NCBI GenBank assembly: GCA_964575605.1
Contig: CAZNRN010000004.1
Span: 62,001 to 126,000 of the forward strand
Origin: JAPWJZ01 sp964575605
GTDB taxonomy: Bacteria; Pseudomonadota; Alphaproteobacteria; Micavibrionales; UBA2020
Direction of reading: 5' to 3'
Length of the DNA stretch: 64,000 nt
The notes beneath the pieces are model-generated. The model made no database searches. It had not been told where the DNA came from and worked only from the letters and a program-made list of their open reading frames with translations. The translations under genes and the position numbers were made by a program. Numbering within the stretch: the first letter of the stretch is position 1; each line of letters begins with the position of its first letter. Below are positions 35,783 to 43,938 of the stretch, in pieces.

Positions 35783-37159
35783 TCAGGCAGCTTGTTTCCA
35801 GCCCTGCAGCCAGCCGTCGAAGTCGGCCAATGCGCGGGTGCTGTAGGCCTTCTTGCGGTCGCGGCTTTCTACCTTCTTTTTGCCCGGCTGGACGAGTGTG
35901 CTTTCGTCGATGGGCGGGAAGAGGCCGAAGTTGACGTTCATCGGCTGGAACGTTTCGGCGTTGGCGCCGGTCGTGATGTGGTTCAGCAGCGCGCCCATGG
36001 CTGTGGTGACGGGCGGCGTGGTGACATCACGACTGAGGATTTCGGCGGCGGCGAAACGTCCGGCCATCAGCCCAACGGCGGCGCTTTCCACATAACCCTC
36101 GCAGCCTGTGACCTGACCCGCAAAGCGCAAGCGCGGCTGGGCTTTCAGGCGCAGATGCGCGTCGAGCAACTTTGGGCTGTTGATAAAGGTATTGCGGTGA
36201 ATGCCGCCAAGGCGTGCGAACTCCGCATTCTCGAGGCCAGGGATCATGCGGAAGATGCGGGCCTGTTCGGCATATTTCAATTTCGTCTGGAAGCCTACGA
36301 TATTATAGAGCGTGCCGAGCGCGTTATCCTGACGCAGCTGCACGACGGCCCAAGGGCGGCGTCCTGCGCGCGGGTCGGTCAGGCCGACGGGTTTCATTGG
36401 CCCGAAGCGCAGCGTATCGGGGCCGCGTTCCGCCATGACCTCGATCGGCAGACAGCCTTCGAAATAGGGCGTGTCCTTTTCCCATTCCTTGAATTCTGTT
36501 TTTTCGGCATTCATCAATGCATCGATAAAGGCGTAATAGTCCTCCTTGAGGTCGAAGGAGCAGTTGATGTAATCCTTGCCCGTGCCACCGGGGCCTTCCT
36601 TGTCGTAGCGCGACTGGAACCAGGCTTTTTCCATGTCGATGGAATCTTTGAAGACGATGGGCGCGATGGCGTCGAAGAAGGCGAGGCTCTGCTCGTTCGT
36701 GAGCGACAAGATGGCTTGTGATAGTGCAGGCGAGGTGAGGGGGCCGGTTGCGATGATGACGCTTTCCCAGTCCGATGGCGGTAACCCTGCGACTTCACCA
36801 CGTTCGACGGTGACGAGCGGGTGGTTTTGCAATTTATCGGTGACATCGGCGGAAAAGGCATCGCGGTCGACGGCCAGTGCGGAACCTGCAGGCACTTTGT
36901 GACGGTCGCCCGCTGCCATGATCAGCGAACCCGCGCGACGCATTTCTTCGTGCAGCAGGCCGACAGCATTATATTCCCAGTCGTCAGAGCGGAAAGAATT
37001 CGAGCAGACAAGCTCGGCAAAATTTTCTGTATGGTGCGCCTCGGTTTTTTTGACTGGGCGCATTTCGTGGATGGTGACGGGCACACCGGCGTTAACCAGC
37101 TGCCAGGCCGCTTCCGACCCTGCCATGCCTCCGCCAACGATGTGAACGCGTGTATTCAT
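35783..37159 (-). CDS. trmFO: Methylenetetrahydrofolate--tRNA-(uracil-5-)-methyltransferase TrmFO
   Basis: This folate- and FAD-dependent enzyme makes ribothymidine at position 54 of tRNAs. The 458-residue protein has the FAD-binding N-terminus VHIVGGGMAGSEAAWQL, the family motif TENFAELVCSNSFRSD with its conserved Cys, and the C-terminal CEGYVESAAVGLMAGRFAA. A start at 37159 is chosen because it begins the Rossmann fold; an extension to 37189 adds ten unlikely residues. TrmFO replaces the SAM-dependent TrmA in many alphaproteobacteria. Confidence 0.96.
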   Translation of the reverse strand: MNTRVHIVGGGMAGSEAAWQLVNAGVPVTIHEMRPVKKTEAHHTENFAELVCSNSFRSDDWEYNAVGLLHEEMRRAGSLIMAAGDRHKVPAGSALAVDRDAFSADVTDKLQNHPLVTVERGEVAGLPPSDWESVIIATGPLTSPALSQAILSLTNEQSLAFFDAIAPIVFKDSIDMEKAWFQSRYDKEGPGGTGKDYINCSFDLKEDYYAFIDALMNAEKTEFKEWEKDTPYFEGCLPIEVMAERGPDTLRFGPMKPVGLTDPRAGRRPWAVVQLRQDNALGTLYNIVGFQTKLKYAEQARIFRMIPGLENAEFARLGGIHRNTFINSPKLLDAHLRLKAQPRLRFAGQVTGCEGYVESAAVGLMAGRFAAAEILSRDVTTPPVTTAMGALLNHITTGANAETFQPMNVNFGLFPPIDESTLVQPGKKKVESRDRKKAYSTRALADFDGWLQGWKQAA

Positions 37160-37393
37160 GCGGAACCAGATACCACGAAAACGCCGCAAAATTCAACAAA
37201 CTTCGCCAAAATGCAGCATTTACTGTGTTTTAAGCATGTTCTGATATACTTGTCTGTAGTGGTAAAAGTTGCCTTGGAAGGTTGAAAACTTCCGGTGTTG
37301 CGGCACCGTCCGCCATAGAAAACTCTCGAAAATCATAGAAATCAGAGCCGGCCAGCCCGGCATTTTAACGCGTCCTGTCACCGGAGCATCGCC

Positions 37394-37843
37394 ATGCGCC
37401 ACGCTATACCCATGTTCGTTTTTTGTCTTGCCCTGCCGCAGCTTGCGTTCGCCTGCATGCCCATGGAAGGCGCGAGTGGTACGCAGAACCTTGTTTCAAC
37501 TTTGTCGTTCATGCTGGGGCTTGTTTACCTTGCAAGCGCGCCGGTCATGGCGTTGCGCCGTCGCCGCCTCATGCCCGATACAACCGCCCATGCGCGTCTC
37601 ACGCGGCACATAGCGCTTGCATGGAAAATCGGGATAACACTCATTGCCCTACCTTTTGCATTTACTTATGGCGATATGTTGATGTTGTCGCTGCTGATTA
37701 TCGGATTTTATGCGATGGGGTTGGCTATAGTAGGCGTGATCAGGCTGGCGGCCTTTGGGGTCAGGAAGGTCAATTTTAATAAAATCCAAAATGAAAAAAA
37801 CTATTTAACGCGCAGGTTCGCTGCGGAAGGAGACGTAACATGA
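37394..37843 (+). CDS. Hypothetical membrane protein
   Basis: This is a 149-residue protein with an N-terminal signal-like helix (MFVFCLALPQLAFACMPM) and three further hydrophobic segments, one containing LVYLASAPVMAL. The 5' region at 37270-37320 carries two small hairpins (GGAAG...CTTCC and GGTG...CACC) of unknown meaning. Function unknown. Its stop overlaps the next gene by 4 bases. Confidence 0.55.
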   Translation: MRHAIPMFVFCLALPQLAFACMPMEGASGTQNLVSTLSFMLGLVYLASAPVMALRRRRLMPDTTAHARLTRHIALAWKIGITLIALPFAFTYGDMLMLSLLIIGFYAMGLAIVGVIRLAAFGVRKVNFNKIQNEKNYLTRRFAAEGDVT

Positions 37844-38055
37844 GCATACGGCTGGAGGAAACGACAATGGAACGCGGATATTACCGAATATACCTAGAGA
37901 GTAGCGACGGGTTCAAGATACCCTATGTCACTTATGCGTTGTCACGGAACGATGCGGTATCTCATGCGCTGACCAGCCATGACGACATCCCGGCACTAAA
38001 GGTGCATGAAATACAAGGACCATACGTGAATATGCTGGCCTTCGAATGCGCCTAG
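37840..38055 (+). CDS. Small hypothetical protein
   Basis: This is a protein of up to 71 residues; a second start at 37867 would give 62 (MERGYYRIYLESSDGFKIPY). It is coupled to the upstream membrane-protein gene by an ATGA overlap. The sequence looks like a small alpha/beta protein, with no motif recognised. Its TAG stop and that of the convergent gene share the CTAG tetramer at 38052-38055. Confidence 0.45.
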   Translation: MSIRLEETTMERGYYRIYLESSDGFKIPYVTYALSRNDAVSHALTSHDDIPALKVHEIQGPYVNMLAFECA

Positions 38056-38717
38056 CGACATTTATTCCAGATGCCTTCGAGCGCCTTCGGGTCGTCGATC
38101 GCATATTGTCGTTGCTGGTTGGTTTCGATCATCTCTGCAAAAACGGCTTGTACAGTGTCGCCAATTTGTGCAGTAATTGAAGCGACTTCGTCATCCAATA
38201 CTTCTTTAGCATCAACATGTGGCCCCTGCGGGCCCATTTCATCCACTGTACGCCTGATTTCCGTCTCGAAGCGCGGCCCGAACTCGCGTATTGTCGCGAG
38301 CGCTGTTTTTACATGTCCGTGTTCGTGTTCAAGCGTCACGTCATAAAGGCATGAACCGCGCGGATATTCCGCGGGAATATATACTTCGGCTGCATAATAT
38401 ATGTCGACGATAACTTCTTTTACTCCAAGGCAGGCTTCGTCACCCTCGCGCATTACCGCGGGCACGATGTTGTAACGGCGGCCGATATGCGAGTCTGTGA
38501 GGCCGGCCACCTTGAGGTCGGTATAAGTGAAAGTGTTATAGCTCGTGGAATTCCCAAACCGTCGCGTCAGTTCTGGGACGCCGAGACTTTCGACGTATTG
38601 CGGGCGCTCTGCGTTCAGGTTCAGAGTGACCTTCGGCGGCGGAGCCATGGGACAGGCTCCTAACTGGATCAGCATGAACCCCTTGGCAAGGCCCGCCGTG
38701 AATGCAGGTGCGATCAT
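38052..38717 (-). CDS. Putative HExxH metalloprotease, paralogue 1
   Basis: This is the last of three tandem paralogues. The 221-residue protein (start at 38717, overlapping the upstream stop) has a hydrophobic N-terminus and the segments GLTDSHIG, ACLGVKEV, AAEVYIPAEY and SCLYDVTLEHEHGHVKTAL, which contains HEHGH, a zinc-protease HExxH motif. GPQGPHVDA follows. The arrangement resembles DUF922-type putative zinc proteases, but the family assignment is tentative. Likely periplasmic. Confidence 0.6.
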   Translation of the reverse strand: MIAPAFTAGLAKGFMLIQLGACPMAPPPKVTLNLNAERPQYVESLGVPELTRRFGNSTSYNTFTYTDLKVAGLTDSHIGRRYNIVPAVMREGDEACLGVKEVIVDIYYAAEVYIPAEYPRGSCLYDVTLEHEHGHVKTALATIREFGPRFETEIRRTVDEMGPQGPHVDAKEVLDDEVASITAQIGDTVQAVFAEMIETNQQRQYAIDDPKALEGIWNKCR

Positions 38718-39427
38718 TTCAGCACATCTTTCAGCATCTCGATCAGCTTGGCGCGCTCGTCGGGGCATTTCATAGATTCTGCCTTGTAATTCTCTACGGT
38801 ATCGATGGAGCCCTGTTTTGCCTCACGTACTTTGCGCAGCTTTTCAAGCATGGGTTTGGAAGATTCAATAATGCCCTGCATAATTTCCTTACGTTTCTGA
38901 GGCACTTCAGACTGGTTGTAGGGACCCATCATCCCCAGTGATCGCAGGTGCCAGAGGACTTCCATCTTGATTTTGGGAATATAATCGGTCATTACCTCGC
39001 GGTCGAAGGCGACGTGCTGGTCCTCGTGCATCTGCGTCACAGCTAGCTGGCAGGGGAAATCCTTGAGTTCTTTCGCCACAAAAACGGTGGGCTGGTAGTG
39101 AATGACCATGTCGACTTTCTCGACGCCAAGGCAGGTATTCCCTTCATTGTCGCTGATACCCATCAGTCCCACGCGCGTGCCTCCGTCGGCGATTGCGGTT
39201 TCAGTCAGGCCGAAAACGATAAAACCCTTGTGGGAGGCGGCAGTTGAATTGGGGCTGCCCTTTTTCATGGCCTCGGTCAGCGCCATCATAGGCGCCTCGG
39301 TAATGTGAACGGGAGGCTTTGGAAAGAAATAGATGTTTACCTTGGGCACTTGCGGGGGCAGGGGGCAGACCGTCAGCGTCGCCAGCGTAAACGCCTTCAT
39401 CACTGCAAGGCCGAGGTCAATCAACAT
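38714..39427 (-). CDS. Putative HExxH metalloprotease, paralogue 2
   Basis: This is the middle paralogue, 237 residues. A hydrophobic N-terminus (LGLAVMKAFTLATLTVCPL) is followed by GLTETAIA, TCLGVEKVDMVIHY, TVFVAKEL and PCQLAVTQMHEDQHVAF, with HEDQH as HExxH. MMGPYNQSE and KQGSIDTVENYKAE near the end match paralogue 3. It overlaps paralogue 1 by 4 bases and shares one base with paralogue 3, indicating a single transcript. Confidence 0.6.
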   Translation of the reverse strand: MLIDLGLAVMKAFTLATLTVCPLPPQVPKVNIYFFPKPPVHITEAPMMALTEAMKKGSPNSTAASHKGFIVFGLTETAIADGGTRVGLMGISDNEGNTCLGVEKVDMVIHYQPTVFVAKELKDFPCQLAVTQMHEDQHVAFDREVMTDYIPKIKMEVLWHLRSLGMMGPYNQSEVPQKRKEIMQGIIESSKPMLEKLRKVREAKQGSIDTVENYKAESMKCPDERAKLIEMLKDVLK

Positions 39428-40125
39428 TACTGCCCGCCGTCGAATTTGGGGAACTGCCCGGGGCAGACTGCTGTGTCGCGCCTGTAATCTGCCTCGGTGT
39501 CAATCGTGCCCTGGCGCTGGCGGCGCAGGGTGACGAGTTCTTCTATAATAGGTTTCAGGGAGGCGTCAACGGTAGACATCATGCGCTGTTTTTCGGTTTC
39601 CATCTGCGCCGAAGGATATGGGCCTTGGGGGCCCAGCGCCTCAGCCGCCGCTTTTATCTTCTTTTCCATCTGCGGCATAAAATCAGTGATGGTATTGGTG
39701 TCGATTTTTACGTGGCGTTTTTCGTGCATCATCGTCGCGCTGTAGCGGCAACCCATGTTTTTGTAATCCGAGGCGATATAGATCTCGGGGGCATATACAA
39801 TTGTATAGTTGACTTTGTCGACGACAAAACAGGTAGCGCCGGTCTGTGTGTTCTGGATTGCTTTAAAGCTGTAATTCGATTTCGAGCTGATATTGCTTCG
39901 CGTAAGACCGCTGATCATCCATTTTCCGTCGGTGGACAACGTTGTATCAAGGTCGCTGCCGAACTTTTGGGTCAACTGCTGTGCCGTCATAGCTGTTGAT
40001 ACAGGGGGAGGTGTGTTTTCAAGCGCCACCTTCACTTCGACAGTGCCTTGCGAAGGGCAGGGCGCAAGTGTTGAGGCAAGCATCATCAAGCCCGAGGCAG
40101 CAGAAGTGAGGCCGGGTAGGGGCAT
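39427..40125 (-). CDS. Putative HExxH metalloprotease, paralogue 3
   Basis: This is the first of the three on the transcript, 232 residues. A signal-like N-terminus (LTSAASGLMMLASTLAPC) may be a signal peptide. GLTRSNIS, TCFVVDKVNYTIVY, PEIYIASDY and GCRYSATMMHEKRHVKI hold the HEKRH motif, with LGPQGPYPSAQ and RQGTIDTEADYRRD downstream. It lies 17 bases after the L,D-transpeptidase stop. Confidence 0.6.
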   Translation of the reverse strand: MPLPGLTSAASGLMMLASTLAPCPSQGTVEVKVALENTPPPVSTAMTAQQLTQKFGSDLDTTLSTDGKWMISGLTRSNISSKSNYSFKAIQNTQTGATCFVVDKVNYTIVYAPEIYIASDYKNMGCRYSATMMHEKRHVKIDTNTITDFMPQMEKKIKAAAEALGPQGPYPSAQMETEKQRMMSTVDASLKPIIEELVTLRRQRQGTIDTEADYRRDTAVCPGQFPKFDGGQ

Positions 40126-40142
40126 GGTGTTCTCCTGAAATT

Positions 40143-40733
40143 TTAGGGCTTAATTTCGATAGGCGTGCCATCAGAGATGAGGTTCCAGATTTCCTCGATC
40201 TCTTCGTTCGATACGGCGATACAGCCGTTGGTCCAGTCGTATTTCTGGGCGTATTTCCACCACATCCAGCTTTTGCCGTTGGGCTTGCCGTGAATGAAGA
40301 TCGCGCCACCGGGTTTCTGGCCGCGGCTTTTAGCGCGTTTCAGGTCTGTAGGCTGCGGGTAGGAAATTTTCAGCGACAGGTGGTAATCGCTTTTTGGGTT
40401 GCGGCCTTCGATATAATAGGTGCCTTCGGGCGTGCGCTCGTCGCCCTCGTATTCCTTGCGGCCCACGGGGTTTTTTCCCAGCGAGACTTTGTAGCTGCGG
40501 ATAGTGTTGCCGCTGGCGTCCAGTAAATCCATGCGGCGTTCGCCCTTCAGCACGCGGATGGAGGATGCCGTGACGCCGCTCAAATTCACCGGCGCGGCTT
40601 CTTCTTCCGGCGTCAACTGGTTGATGGGTGGACGCGCATTCGGCATCGTCTGCGGGCGCACGTCGAATCCGGCGGCGGCAGGCGAGGCGTAGAACGCAAT
40701 AAAAACGATACTGAGAAAAAGCCCTAATCTCAT
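40143..40733 (-). CDS. L,D-transpeptidase (YkuD domain)
   Basis: This is a 196-residue secreted enzyme that forms or remodels 3-3 peptidoglycan crosslinks or attaches proteins to peptidoglycan. A signal peptide ends at about residue 21 (SPAAAG). The YkuD core runs from IRVLKGERRMDLLDASG to the end. The catalytic region has FIHGKPNG with the first His and DWTNGCIAVSNEEIEEIW with the nucleophile Cys; the usual SHGC is TNGC here. The three HExxH genes follow on the same strand. Confidence 0.85.
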   Translation of the reverse strand: MRLGLFLSIVFIAFYASPAAAGFDVRPQTMPNARPPINQLTPEEEAAPVNLSGVTASSIRVLKGERRMDLLDASGNTIRSYKVSLGKNPVGRKEYEGDERTPEGTYYIEGRNPKSDYHLSLKISYPQPTDLKRAKSRGQKPGGAIFIHGKPNGKSWMWWKYAQKYDWTNGCIAVSNEEIEEIWNLISDGTPIEIKP

Positions 40734-40751
40734 AACTCTATTATACTTTAA

Positions 40752-41345
40752 TTACAGCATTCCGGCAACGGGGGCTTTTTGCTGCCGCCGCAAAATCAGG
40801 AAAAATGTCATGGCGGTATTCGACAAAACCATGACAACAGGGTAGAGCCAGGTGGAGGGCGTGTAGTGCTCGAGCGCGAAAAGCGAGAGCAGGGCGCCCA
40901 CGGCGAAAAAGGCGTAACCGGTGGCGGGTTCTTCGTGCGGCTTATGCCATGCCTTGCGCAGCGTCGGCAGGTAGCCAACGGTGTCGATGATGCATACCAG
41001 GATCACCGAGCCGAGCGGCGATTGCGTGATGACCCAAAGCGGAATGGCCGAGAGGGATATCGCGAGCGTCACCCAATCCGCGCGCGCATAGCTGCGGTCG
41101 CCGCGCCGATAGCCGATGATCACAAGAATAAAACAAGTCGCGCAGGCAAAGCCCCGCGCCCAGGCACCGGGACCGGCGCCTTCCGCAACTTGTGCGGCAA
41201 ACCCGACCGCCGAAATTGTGCCCCATATTAACCAAGAAAAAGCATGGGGTTTTGCGCCGTCTTTAAAAATGCACTTGAAGTAAAAAACGCGCGACGCAAA
41301 GACCATAAGGGTTGCGAGAAGGCCATAGATTTCGGTGATCGTCAT
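40752..41345 (-). CDS. Polytopic membrane protein, paralogue A
   Basis: This is a 197-residue protein with six to seven hydrophobic helices. It is clearly paralogous to the protein at 43312-43938: both have KPHAFSWLIW, GFAAQVAEGAGP, IPLWVIT, SVILVCIIDTxGYLPTLRKAW and a hydrophobic C-terminus. The PTLRKAW loop is reminiscent of PQ-loop transporters, but no family was identified. It lies 18 bases upstream of the L,D-transpeptidase on the same strand. Confidence 0.65.
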   Translation of the reverse strand: MTITEIYGLLATLMVFASRVFYFKCIFKDGAKPHAFSWLIWGTISAVGFAAQVAEGAGPGAWARGFACATCFILVIIGYRRGDRSYARADWVTLAISLSAIPLWVITQSPLGSVILVCIIDTVGYLPTLRKAWHKPHEEPATGYAFFAVGALLSLFALEHYTPSTWLYPVVMVLSNTAMTFFLILRRQQKAPVAGML

Positions 41346-41471
41346 GTGGCTGCGCTTTTGCTGTGATCTTGCAAACCGTTATAGACCAATTCGCGGATTA
41401 AGGAAAGCCATTACAGGCTGGTCATGTAGTCACCCAATCATATAGAATCTTTATAGAATAACGGAGGCAAT

Positions 41472-42494
41472 ATGCATAAGTCCCGCGCTCTGACAACCAA
41501 AACGCTCGGAAAGCTGGATGAGCTTCTGCTCAGTTCCAACCCCCAGTTCTATGAACTCTGGTATCGGTATTTCGAAGGCGATCCCGGCATCCTGCGGGAA
41601 ATCGACGCTTATCAGGGCAAGTTCGACGAAATCACATGCCTTCGTATCTACAACCGCCACCTCAGCCCTGCTGCGCAGGATGCGGCGCTGCAAAAGACCA
41701 GCGACCAGATCCAGATGGCTGCCGCCGGCATGGGCACGGTAATCGATACTGCCCGTAACGACACAGTCGCCTATGGCGAATCGCTGGAGGAAGCGGCCGG
41801 CAGGATCGAGAACGCGAAATCGCTGAAAGATGTCAGCGGTGCGGTGTCGGGCATCCTTAACGATACCTGGAAGATGGTCGAGAAGAACAAGGCGATTGAA
41901 GTGCAGCTTTCGGCCCAATCGAAACAGATTTCTGATCTGCGCGCCGAACTTGAAAAAGCCAAAAAAGATGCGACCACCGACAGCCTTACCGGCATCCCCA
42001 ACCGCAAAAGCTTCGAGCGCAGCCTGGTTTCAAATATCGAAGAATGCACGGAGTCGAACACCCCGTTGCTACTGCTGATGGGTGATATAGACAAGTTCAA
42101 GCCGTTCACGGACAGCTACGGCGCCGATACTGCGGATCAGGTTCTGCGCCTCGTCGCGCGCACACTGGTACGAAACGTCAAGGGGCGCGACACGGCTGCG
42201 CGCTACGGCATCGACGAATTCGCTATTTTGCTGCCCGGTACGGCGCTGTCGGCGGGGTTGAAGGTAGCCGAGGCACTGCGCAAATCGCTGGAAGGCAAGG
42301 AAGTCACCGACCGCACCACGGGCAAGAGCATGGGCAGCATCACACTGTCGTTCGGCGTCGCAAAATTCAGGCCGGGCGAAGATGTCTCGTCTTTCCTTGC
42401 GCGTGCCGAAGCGGCGGTGGCAGAAGCGAAAAAAGCCGGAAGAAACCGTGTCAGCGTCGCGCTTGAAAACGCGGGATCACCGCGTAGCGGGTAA
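41472..42494 (+). CDS. GGDEF-domain protein with a variant active site
   Basis: This is a 340-residue soluble protein. Residues about 1-135 form a helical domain of unknown type, about 136-166 a coiled coil, and about 167-330 a GGDEF fold with DSLTGIPNRKSFE, LLMGDIDKFK (metal-binding Asp205) and the signature loop RYGIDEFAILLP. The signature is GIDEF at residues 246-250, not GGDEF, and the inhibitory RxxD site is KGRD (237-240). Activity is therefore uncertain: it may be a weak cyclase or a binding or scaffold protein. It is divergent from membrane paralogue A. Confidence 0.85.
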   Translation: MHKSRALTTKTLGKLDELLLSSNPQFYELWYRYFEGDPGILREIDAYQGKFDEITCLRIYNRHLSPAAQDAALQKTSDQIQMAAAGMGTVIDTARNDTVAYGESLEEAAGRIENAKSLKDVSGAVSGILNDTWKMVEKNKAIEVQLSAQSKQISDLRAELEKAKKDATTDSLTGIPNRKSFERSLVSNIEECTESNTPLLLLMGDIDKFKPFTDSYGADTADQVLRLVARTLVRNVKGRDTAARYGIDEFAILLPGTALSAGLKVAEALRKSLEGKEVTDRTTGKSMGSITLSFGVAKFRPGEDVSSFLARAEAAVAEAKKAGRNRVSVALENAGSPRSG

Positions 42495-42505
42495 TAGGAG
42501 AAAGT

Positions 42506-43000
42506 ATGTCGGCCACGGAAGACGAACTTGTCATTAAATTGCCGTTCCGCGTGGGCCTCTGGCTCAGCCGCGTCGACGACCAGCGGGGGATTCTTGACGA
42601 CAAGGTCGAGCGCGCGGCGCTGAGGAAGGCTATTGAAAACGTGGCGCGGTATCACGTGTCATCGCCTTTCGTACGTAATGCGCTGGCCAATACGCTAGCC
42701 AATCAGGATAAATGGGTTGAATGGGCCGCGGGGGTCGATACAGTGCTGGGCGATTGTGCTGTCGCACTGGAAATGGTCGGCGCGCAAGGCCAGCCGGAAG
42801 ACCTCAAGGCTTACCGCGCCGTATTGATGCAGACGGCGATTTGTGTTGCCGAGGCCTATCAGGAGGAAACACCCAAGCCGAAAGAGCCGAATTACGGCCC
42901 GCCGCTGCCCGCCAGCGCCAACGACCTCGGCATCCCCGACAACATTTCTACGAAAGAGAAAGAGGCGCTGGGCAAGTTGCGCGCCGCGCTCTGGAAATGA
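42506..43000 (+). CDS. Hypothetical protein
   Basis: This is a 164-residue soluble helical protein starting MSATEDELVIKLPFRVGLWLSRVDD. It lies 11 bases after the GGDEF gene, so it is probably cotranscribed. Its C-terminus has a short Pro-rich linker (EETPKPKEPNYGPPLPA). No motif was recognised. The stop overlaps the next start (ATGA). Confidence 0.6.
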   Translation: MSATEDELVIKLPFRVGLWLSRVDDQRGILDDKVERAALRKAIENVARYHVSSPFVRNALANTLANQDKWVEWAAGVDTVLGDCAVALEMVGAQGQPEDLKAYRAVLMQTAICVAEAYQEETPKPKEPNYGPPLPASANDLGIPDNISTKEKEALGKLRAALWK

Positions 43001-43329
43001 AGAAGCCGATCGACAGGTTGGCATCGTACGCCAAATTGGCAAGCTGGACAGGATTTATTTCGGTCGTCGCAGGCTTCGGCATGCTACTGCTGTTCCTATT
43101 TATTTTAATTTTCCGTTTGAAAGATTTATTAATTATCTTGCCGCTGCTGCTGTCGATTTCACTGCCGTTTGCGGCATTTTCATGGTTTTTCTGGAGCCTG
43201 ATACGCTGCCCAAAATGCCGTACAAGGCTTTGGGCGCTGTTTTTCTCCAAAGGAAAATTTTTCAGCCGTGCCCCGAGCGAAACCACATGCACGAGCTGCA
43301 AGCACGACTTGTCACTGCCAGTGAAGTGA
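42997..43329 (+). CDS. Small membrane protein with zinc-ribbon-like cysteines
   Basis: This is a 110-residue protein with two hydrophobic helices (residues about 17-40 and 45-67) followed by a cytoplasmic tail with CPKCRTRLW and CTSCKHDL, a CxxC-CxxC pair suited to one zinc ion. The start at 42997 is coupled to the upstream stop. It ends convergently with membrane paralogue B, overlapping it by 18 bases. Function unknown. Confidence 0.6.
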   Translation: MKKPIDRLASYAKLASWTGFISVVAGFGMLLLFLFILIFRLKDLLIILPLLLSISLPFAAFSWFFWSLIRCPKCRTRLWALFFSKGKFFSRAPSETTCTSCKHDLSLPVK

Positions 43330-43938
43330 CGAGGTGTCGTCTGCCGTTTTCGGTGGCGCTTTTTTGCTGAGATAATGCGTCCGCGTCAGCAGATATGTTG
43401 CCATCATCAGGTTGGTGCAGCCCAGCACGCCCGGGTAAAGGTAAGTCGAGAGGTTGTAATTCTCGATCGCCAGCAGCGAAAACAGCGCGCCGAAGGCGGA
43501 GAGAATATAGCCGACATAGGTTTCTTGCTGCGGCTTCTTCCAGGCTTTGCGCACGGTGGGGATGTAGCCCGAAGTGTCGATCAGGCAGACAAGTATGACG
43601 GAATAAACCGGTGTCTTGGTGATAACCCAGAGCGGTATGGCGGCAAAGGCGACGATCAGTGTTGTCCAGTCGGCGCGTGTAATCGTTTTCTCTCCACGCC
43701 AGAATCCCAGCGCCATCACGACATAGCAGGTGAATGACCCGAACCCGCGTACCCAAGCCGCGGGACCCGCACCCTCTGCCACCTGCGCCGCGAAACCGAT
43801 GCTGGAAATCACCGACCATATCAGCCACGAAAACGCATGCGGCTTTGTCCTGCCCCGGTAGATAGAGAGGAAATAGGCGCCCCGTGAACACACCATCAAA
43901 ACGATGGCGAGGAGGGCGTAAAGTTCCTTGGCCGGCAT
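43312..43938 (-). CDS. Polytopic membrane protein, paralogue B
   Basis: This is a 208-residue protein with six to seven helices, paralogous to the protein at 40752-41345 (shared KPHAFSWLIW, GFAAQVAEGAGP, SVILVCLIDTSGY, PTVRKAWKKP). It starts at the last base of serA's coding region (TGATG), so it is translationally coupled to serA. A link to serine metabolism is possible but is inferred only from that coupling. Confidence 0.65.
   Translation of the reverse strand: MPAKELYALLAIVLMVCSRGAYFLSIYRGRTKPHAFSWLIWSVISSIGFAAQVAEGAGPAAWVRGFGSFTCYVVMALGFWRGEKTITRADWTTLIVAFAAIPLWVITKTPVYSVILVCLIDTSGYIPTVRKAWKKPQQETYVGYILSAFGALFSLLAIENYNLSTYLYPGVLGCTNLMMATYLLTRTHYLSKKAPPKTADDTSSLHWQ

Noticed and set aside
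37270..37393. A riboswitch ahead of the 37394 membrane protein
   Set aside because: Two short hairpins are visible, but none of the conserved core elements of the riboswitch classes I know was found.
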